DNA from: Bacteroidales bacterium UBA4347
Lineage (GTDB): Bacteria > Bacteroidota > Bacteroidia > Bacteroidales > P3
Length of the DNA: 10,091 bases
NCBI GenBank assembly: GCA_002394185.1
Contig: DGTB01000071.1
Span: forward strand, 239 to 10,329
Direction: 5' to 3'
The notes beneath the pieces were generated by a model. The model had not been told where the DNA came from. It saw nothing but the letters and a program-made list of their open reading frames with translations, and searched no databases. The translations under genes and the position numbers were made by a program. Below, in pieces: positions 5,441 to 10,091 of the stretch (position 1 is the stretch's first letter; the number at the start of each line of letters is the position of its first letter).

Positions 5441-7696
5441 TCACACCTTGACAATCTTGCTTTCAAATCCGCGGAGGGTCATCTCCTCGGGAGAGACGAA
5501 CCAAAGACTGTCGCCGGGGCGGAAGATGGTGTCGCGGCTGGGGTTGACAAGGCGTTCGCCGCCGCGCTCGATGGCGATGACCATGGCGCGATGGCGCGAG
5601 AGGGGCGAGTTGGCCACCTGCATGCCGCACAGCGGGCCGTCGGGGTCGACACGATAGCGGTACATGTGCAGCTCGTGGTCGGAGCGATCGTGCACCAGGA
5701 TGTCGGCCTCCACCTCGACGGCGGCGCGCATACGGCCCACCTGCTCCTCGTTGCCGATAACCGTCAGCAGGTCGCCCGGCATGAGAAGGTCGTCCTTGCC
5801 GGGGAGGTCGATGATGTTGTCGCCACGCTCGATGGTGACGACATTGATGCCGAAGTCCTCGCGAATGCGGCAGGCGGCAAGGGTCTTGCCCGCCAGGGGC
5901 GAGTACTGCGTCATGCGCAGACGTTCCATGGAGAATTCGTTTTCCATGCCCTTGGGTATGCGGAACGAGGTCTGTGCCTGTCGCGAATTGAAGTTGCTGA
6001 AGAAGCGCTCCTCAATCTGGGCGTAGAAGCCGTTGGCCTTGCGCGAGAAGAGCACCACCATGACCACCATCAGGGCGATGACCATCAGGAATCCCAGGGC
6101 GAGGTTGACGTAGCTGCCCACCACCAGACCCGCGAAGAACAGGGCCACGAAATAGCGCAGCAGCATCACCGGGATGACCACGGCCTGGCTGTGGCGGTAG
6201 GTCTCGAAGATCTGCTTGAAGCGTTCCTTGTTGACATTCTTCACTGCCACAGCCCACAGGAAGGGCGACATGAGGATGAGCGTGGCCACCATGCCCGTCA
6301 GGCGGCTCCATATCTGCGGTATGCCGGCATCGGCAAAGAGCGTGTCAAGCAGCGGCCGCAGCAGCGACGTGGAGAGCAGGGCGATGGCCGCCAGGATGAC
6401 GCCGTAGATGAGTATGTTGGTCAGCTGCTTGCGCAGGAAGGAGCGTATGCCCGCCTTGTCGCCGGCGCCCTTGCTGGCGCTCTCGCTGTACTGGTCCAGA
6501 CGGTGCTTGATTTTGGCGGGAATCTTGGGCTCCACCCAGTTGTAGAACGGCAGCGCCCCTTTGATCATATAGGGCGTGACGAAGGTCGTCAGGATGGACA
6601 CCGAGACGATGATGGGATACAGGTTGGCGTCGATAACCTTGAAACTCAAGCCCAGACTGGCGATAATGAACGAAAACTCACCGATTTGGCAGAAGCAGAA
6701 ACCGCTCTGCACGGCGGTCTTCAGCGGACGGCCGCTGAGGGTGACGCCAATGGTGGCCGAGAGACTCTTGAAAACAATGATTGTCAGCGCAATGACCAGT
6801 ATGGGGACAATGTACTTCACCAGCACCTCGGGGTTGACCAGCATGCCCACCGACACAAAGAACACCGCGCCAAAGAGGTTCTTCAGGGGGATGACAATGC
6901 GGTGGATGACGTCGGCCTCGATGGTCTCGCTGAGGATGGCGCCCATGACGAAGGCACCCAGAGCGGTGGAGAACCCGGCATGCGCCGCCAGCACCACCAT
7001 GCCGAAACACAGGCCCACGGCCAGGATGAGCAGCGTCTCCTCGGTCATATACTTGCGCATCCAGCGCAGGAAGGTGGGAATCAGATAGATGCCGAACACG
7101 AACCATGCTATCAGGAAGAAGACCAGCTTCACCATCTGGCCCACCAACGCGCCGCCGTCGAAACTGCGGCTGACGCTCACCGTGCTCAGCACCACCAGCA
7201 GCAGCACCGCAATCAGGTCCTCCACCACCAGCACCGCCGTCACCGTCGAGGTGAACTTCTGCTGCTTCAGCTTCAAGTCGTCGAAGCTCTTGATGATGAT
7301 GCTTGTAGAGGAGATGGACAGCATGCAGCCGAGGAAGGTGCACTCCATCGACGAGAAACCCAGAATCTTGCCCACCGAACTGCCTATGAGGAACATGATG
7401 GCCAGCTCGGTCAGCGCCGTGATGGCACCCGTGGCACCCACCTTCTTCAGCTTCTTGATGCTGAACTCCAGACCCAGACCGAACATCAGGAACACAATGC
7501 CGATGTCGCTCCAGACGTGGATATTGGCGGCATCGGTGATGGCCGGGAACCAGGGGAAGTAGGGGCCGATGAAGAATCCCGCCAGGATATATCCAAGCAC
7601 CAACGGCTGTTTCAACCATTTAAACACCACGGTAATGACACCGGCGGCCACCAGTATGACGGCCAAATCCATGAATATCGCAGGCAGACTTTCCAT
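5441..7696 (-). CDS. CPA2-type monovalent cation:proton antiporter with two C-terminal RCK_C (TrkA_C) domains
   Basis: 751 residues, inner membrane. Residues about 5-385 are a Na+/H+ exchanger (Kef/CPA2) core: LGYILAGFFIGP, SDIGIVFLMFGLGLEFS, VLVVEDLIAV (E159, D160 at the expected ion site), HAGFSTALGAFVMGAILS and LFGAVFFVSVGMLV. About 425-550 adds roughly four more membrane segments. Two RCK_C domains follow: about 597-660 (SPLAGKTLAACRIREDFGINVVTI, LMPGDLLTVIG) and about 683-750 (MVIAIERGG, FRPGDSLWFVS). No Rossmann-type RCK_N domain with a GxGxxG motif is visible, unlike KefB/KefC, so regulation is likely by a small ligand on RCK_C rather than glutathione or NAD(H). The cation (K+ or Na+) cannot be read from sequence. 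It is alone in its unit, with a 70-nt leader and a strong terminator. Confidence 0.92.
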   Translation of the reverse strand: MESLPAIFMDLAVILVAAGVITVVFKWLKQPLVLGYILAGFFIGPYFPWFPAITDAANIHVWSDIGIVFLMFGLGLEFSIKKLKKVGATGAITALTELAIMFLIGSSVGKILGFSSMECTFLGCMLSISSTSIIIKSFDDLKLKQQKFTSTVTAVLVVEDLIAVLLLVVLSTVSVSRSFDGGALVGQMVKLVFFLIAWFVFGIYLIPTFLRWMRKYMTEETLLILAVGLCFGMVVLAAHAGFSTALGAFVMGAILSETIEADVIHRIVIPLKNLFGAVFFVSVGMLVNPEVLVKYIVPILVIALTIIVFKSLSATIGVTLSGRPLKTAVQSGFCFCQIGEFSFIIASLGLSFKVIDANLYPIIVSVSILTTFVTPYMIKGALPFYNWVEPKIPAKIKHRLDQYSESASKGAGDKAGIRSFLRKQLTNILIYGVILAAIALLSTSLLRPLLDTLFADAGIPQIWSRLTGMVATLILMSPFLWAVAVKNVNKERFKQIFETYRHSQAVVIPVMLLRYFVALFFAGLVVGSYVNLALGFLMVIALMVVMVVLFSRKANGFYAQIEERFFSNFNSRQAQTSFRIPKGMENEFSMERLRMTQYSPLAGKTLAACRIREDFGINVVTIERGDNIIDLPGKDDLLMPGDLLTVIGNEEQVGRMRAAVEVEADILVHDRSDHELHMYRYRVDPDGPLCGMQVANSPLSRHRAMVIAIERGGERLVNPSRDTIFRPGDSLWFVSPEEMTLRGFESKIVKV

Positions 7697-7717
7697 CTTC
7701 TCAGGGTAGGTTTTTAT

Positions 7718-7741
7718 GTTAGCAAAAGCACCCTTGCTAAC
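7718..7741 (-). promoter_or_regulatory. Leader hairpin ahead of the antiporter gene
   Basis: Minus-strand GTTAGCAA/TTGCTAAC gives a perfect 8-bp stem with an 8-nt loop GGGTGCTT, ending 21 nt before the ATG. The loop-side AGGGT is complementary to ACCCT (7702-7706), which lies just before the GAGAAG-ATG start region, so an H-type pseudoknot over the initiation site is possible. There is no T-run, so it is not a terminator. Confidence 0.5.
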
Positions 7742-7773
7742 GCAAAAAAAGGCCTTTTATTGTGCACTTTGGG

Positions 7774-7781
7774 CAAAGATA
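7774..7781 (-). promoter_or_regulatory. Probable -7 box for the antiporter gene
   Basis: Minus-strand TATCTTTG, the same octamer as at the S41 protease gene, with no clear TTTG at the proper distance. Transcription would start near 7768, giving a leader of about 70 nt that begins with TGCACAATAAAAGGCC and a T-run. Confidence 0.5.
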
Positions 7782-7812
7782 TCCGAAAAAGCTGATTCCC
7801 AGCCTTCCACAG

Positions 7813-7880
7813 CCATATCATCTCCTACCGTGGTAGGAGTTGGTAAGGACTTGGTAAGGACTTGGTAAGGGGATGGTAAG
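7813..7880 (+). repeat. Palindrome plus 4 x 11-bp tandem element, copy 2
   Basis: CCATATC (7813-7819), a 4-base insertion relative to copy 1, then the near-palindrome CCTACCGTGGTAGG (7824-7837) and four 11-bp units at 7837-7880: GAGTTGGTAAG, GACTTGGTAAG twice, GGGATGGTAAG. Same order, orientation and unit count as copy 1 at 413-475, about 7.4 kb away. It lies between the divergent promoters of the antiporter gene and holB. The reading frame that crosses it is not a gene. Confidence 0.85.
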
Positions 7881-7882
7881 GC

Positions 7883-7941
7883 CTTTTTGCCAAGCGGAAC
7901 CGTCGGCGCAGGGACGCGCCGGCCCGCGGCATGGCAAAAAG
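7883..7941. repeat. Nested inverted repeats between repeat copy 2 and the holB promoter
   Basis: Outer arms CTTTTTGCCA (7883-7892) and TGGCAAAAAG (7932-7941) are perfect 10-bp complements. Inside is GGCGC/GCGCC (7905-7909 with 7916-7920), loop 6. The inside is strikingly GC-rich within an AT-rich gap. It lies upstream of the predicted holB promoter, so it would be a DNA feature or a boundary terminator for stray transcription, not part of the holB message. Confidence 0.55.
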
Positions 7942-7959
7942 CAGGCATCCGGAAGAATT

Positions 7960-7992
7960 TTTTATTTATATTAAAAATTATTCGTATATTTG
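7960..7992 (+). promoter_or_regulatory. Bacteroidota-type promoter for holB-ricT
   Basis: TATATTTG (7985-7992) fits TAnnTTTG. A T-rich stretch at 7960-7964 provides a partial TTTG match at a spacing of 20-21 nt. The start of transcription should be near 7999, giving a leader of about 14 nt before the ATG at 8013. Confidence 0.6.
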
Positions 7993-8012
7993 CAAGTTTA
8001 ATGTGAAAGAGT

Positions 8013-9050
8013 ATGCAGTTTAAAGATATTGTCGGACAGAAAGATATCATCAATCGGCTGACGTCGGTAATCGACAGCGGCCGCGTGAGCCACGCCCAAC
8101 TCATCCTCGGCAGCGAGCCTGACGGCAGCCTGCAGATGGCCTGGGCGTATATGCAGTACCTCTGCTGCGAGCACCGCGTGCACCACAGCGAAGGGCCGCT
8201 CCGCGCCGACTCGTGCGGCGAGTGCCCCAGCTGCAAGAAGATTGCCTCGCTGATGCACCCCGACCTGCATTTCATCTTCCCCAATCCTCCCAACGGCTCC
8301 GACAGCGTCAGCGCCAACGACTACATGAAGGAATTCTTCGACTTCATGCTCAACACCAAAGCCCTCGGCACCCTCAACGACTTCAACGACAGCCTCTCGG
8401 GCGACGTGAAGACCTCCATCATCCGCGAGCGCGACGCCGCCAACCTTGTGGAGGTGCTCAACATGAAACCCTACGAGGGCGGATGGCGCATGGTGGTGGT
8501 GTGGAAGCCGTCGCGCATGAAACGCGAGGCCGCCAACGAGCTGCTGAAAACCCTCGAAGAGCCTCTGCCCCAGACGCTCATCCTGATGGTGGACGACAGC
8601 GACGAACAGCTGCTGCCCACCATCAAGAGCCGTGTGCAGACCCTGCGCTTGAAAGGCGCGGGAACGGAGAAAGTGGAGTCCAACGCCGAATTCGCCGCCA
8701 TGCTGGTGGGATGGCTCCGCATGCTCTTCAAACTGAAGATGAAAGAACTGTCGGGCCAGGTGGACAAGATGGCCGCCCTCAACCGCGAGCAGCAGAAGCA
8801 GTTCCTGCTCTATGCCCAGTCGGTGATGCGCGGATGCTTCCTCAACACCGCCGCGGGCGTCGAGGTGCACCTCGGCTCCGGCGACGAGAAGTTCGACGCA
8901 CAGTTCCCGAAAATGATCACCGTCAACAACATAGCGCTCATCGAGGAAGCCCTCGACGATGCCGTCTTCGCCATCGAGCGCAATGCCTACGCCAAGATAG
9001 CCTTGATGGAACTCTCGTTCCGCATGAGCAAAGCCCTGAAGAAAAGATAA
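8013..9050 (+). CDS. holB: DNA polymerase III delta-prime subunit (clamp loader)
   Basis: 345 residues, close to the usual delta-prime length. It opens with MQFKDIVGQKDIINRL and SHAQLILG, the classic clamp-loader AAA+ start. The Walker A position reads GSEPDGSLQ without the GK(S/T), as expected for delta-prime, which does not hydrolyse ATP. The zinc module is present: C51 or C52, then C68-x2-C71-x2-C74 (SCGECPSCKK). Later landmarks are RMVVVWKPSRMKREAANELLKTLEEP and TLILMVDDSDEQLLPTIKSRVQTL, with the arginine-finger motif SRC as SRV here. It is part of the DnaX complex that loads the sliding clamp. A short helical C-terminal domain ends in SKALKKR. It is directly followed by ricT, an order also known from Bacillus, which supports the call. 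Confidence 0.95.
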   Translation: MQFKDIVGQKDIINRLTSVIDSGRVSHAQLILGSEPDGSLQMAWAYMQYLCCEHRVHHSEGPLRADSCGECPSCKKIASLMHPDLHFIFPNPPNGSDSVSANDYMKEFFDFMLNTKALGTLNDFNDSLSGDVKTSIIRERDAANLVEVLNMKPYEGGWRMVVVWKPSRMKREAANELLKTLEEPLPQTLILMVDDSDEQLLPTIKSRVQTLRLKGAGTEKVESNAEFAAMLVGWLRMLFKLKMKELSGQVDKMAALNREQQKQFLLYAQSVMRGCFLNTAAGVEVHLGSGDEKFDAQFPKMITVNNIALIEEALDDAVFAIERNAYAKIALMELSFRMSKALKKR

Positions 9051-9064
9051 CGAAAGGAAAAACA

Positions 9065-10091
9065 ATGGAAAAAAAAGATAATCAAGACACTATTCCCGAA
9101 AAGAACATCCCGGAGCAGCCCGTAGACAACCAGCTGCCCGCCGACATCGTGATAGACGACGAGGAGACCGTGGCCACGGCAGAAGACGTGGCCAACTTCA
9201 TGAAAGACCGCCGCAAGGCCCAGCAAGAGAAGAAAAACATCGAACGCGAGAACCCCGAGGTGGAGGAATACCACAGCGAGGAGAGCCAGCTGGACCCCTA
9301 CATGGACCCCGACCCGGACATTCCGTGGGTGAAATACGAAGAGCCTGTCTTCCTCAGCCGTGGCTGCAACCACAAGCCCGAATGCTACAAGCCCGTCTGC
9401 AGCTGTGAGCGCCAGAGCTGCTCGAAGGTGACGTCGACCAACTGGATGGCCGGCATCCGCCAGCCTACCGACCGGCCCTTCGACTGCGTCGAGGTGCGCT
9501 TCAAGAACAACCACAAGGACTTCTACCGTCTGCCCGACGGCCTGGAGGTCACCGAGGGCGACATTGTGGCCGTCGAAGGCCAGCCCGGCCACGACGTGGG
9601 CATCGTCAGCCTCACCGGCGAACTCTGCCGCCTGCAGATGCGCAAACACCGCATCAACCCCGAAAGCGAGAGCATCCGCAAGCTCTTCCGCCGCGCCAAG
9701 GAAGCCGACATCGACCGCTGGGCCGACACCCTCAAGGAGGAACGCGCCGCCCTGCTGCGCACCCGCCGCATCGTGGCCGACCTTGGATTGGACATGAAGG
9801 TGAACGACGTGGAGTTCCAAGGCGACCACTCCAAAGCCATCTTCTACTACACCGCCGACGAGCGCGTGGACTTCCGCGTGCTTATCAAAGTGCTGGCCGA
9901 AGAGTTCCGCGTGCGCATCGAGATGAAGCAAATCGGCGTGCGCCAGGAAGCCGGCAAGGTGGGAGGCATAGGCACCTGCGGCCGCGAGCTCTGCTGCTCC
10001 ACATGGCTCACCACCTTCAAGAGCGTCACCACCTCCTCCGCCAAGACCCAGCAGATACTGCCCAACCCGCAGAAACTCGCCGGCCAGTGCG
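9065..10091 (+). CDS. ricT: RicT/YaaT (PSP1 domain) protein, C-terminus beyond the right edge
   Basis: 342 codons are visible, starting at ATG 9065, 14 nt after the holB stop, with an AAAGGAAA ribosome-binding stretch. Residues 1-98 are acidic and probably disordered (IDDEE, EESQLDPYMDPDPD). A cysteine-rich segment follows: C101, C107, C112, C114 and C119. The PSP1 core runs from about 140: CVEVRFKNNHKDFY, EGDIVAVEG, then IFYYTADERVDFRVLIKVLAEEF, IEMKQIGVRQEAGKVGGIGTCGRELCCSTWL (C305, C310, C311) and NPQKLAGQC (C342). In Bacillus RicT works with RicA and RicF in an Fe-S-containing complex that helps RNase Y mature transcripts; whether Bacteroidota use it this way is not established here. The usual further GxCGRLMCC motif lies beyond the edge. 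Confidence 0.93.
   Translation, partial: MEKKDNQDTIPEKNIPEQPVDNQLPADIVIDDEETVATAEDVANFMKDRRKAQQEKKNIERENPEVEEYHSEESQLDPYMDPDPDIPWVKYEEPVFLSRGCNHKPECYKPVCSCERQSCSKVTSTNWMAGIRQPTDRPFDCVEVRFKNNHKDFYRLPDGLEVTEGDIVAVEGQPGHDVGIVSLTGELCRLQMRKHRINPESESIRKLFRRAKEADIDRWADTLKEERAALLRTRRIVADLGLDMKVNDVEFQGDHSKAIFYYTADERVDFRVLIKVLAEEFRVRIEMKQIGVRQEAGKVGGIGTCGRELCCSTWLTTFKSVTTSSAKTQQILPNPQKLAGQC

Noticed and set aside
5591..7795. A 734-codon plus-strand frame opposite the antiporter gene, rich in His, Gln and Asp
   Set aside because: Typical antisense shadow of a GC-rich gene. The minus strand has clear exchanger and RCK_C motifs, membrane segments, a promoter and a terminator.

Overview
The window reads as chromosomal DNA of a Bacteroidota bacterium, probably order Bacteroidales; I cannot place it more finely. 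Three things point there. The promoters fit the Bacteroidota pattern (TTTG, a spacer of about 20 nt, then TAnnTTTG). The O-antigen-ligase-like protein has the long periplasmic loop typical of Bacteroidales homologues. The lipoprotein signal is followed by an acidic stretch of the kind used for surface export in this phylum. By eye, most genes are GC-rich while the intergenic stretches are AT-rich.

Layout. Everything from 1 to 7696 is on the minus strand: the start of an M16 (insulinase-type) peptidase that runs off the left edge (GTG at 232); an O-antigen ligase/polymerase-like membrane protein (516-2036), which follows an S41 C-terminal processing protease (2056-3696) by 19 nt; an outer-membrane beta-barrel protein (3833-4516) 18 nt behind a small lipoprotein (4535-4957); a structured transcript of about 285 nt (about 5043-5326) with its own promoter and terminator-like end; and a CPA2-type cation:proton antiporter with two RCK_C domains (5441-7696). 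A divergent intergenic region of 316 bp then leads to two plus-strand genes, holB (8013-9050) and ricT (9065 to the right edge), a neighbourhood also known from Bacillus.

Functions. holB and ricT are housekeeping genes. The S41 protease, O-antigen-ligase-like protein, lipoprotein and beta-barrel protein are envelope functions. The antiporter is probably for ion or pH homeostasis. There are no transposases, tRNAs, rRNAs or CRISPR arrays.

The most interesting signals are non-coding. (1) A two-copy element at 413-475 and 7813-7880, made of a 14-bp palindrome joined to exactly four 11-bp tandem units, lies in the same orientation in both larger intergenic gaps. (2) The unassigned structured RNA lies ahead of the lipoprotein/beta-barrel operon, either as a free sRNA or as an attenuating leader. 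(3) A near-identical promoter-proximal leader is shared by the protease and antiporter genes. (4) The antiporter leader holds a hairpin with a possible pseudoknot next to the start codon.
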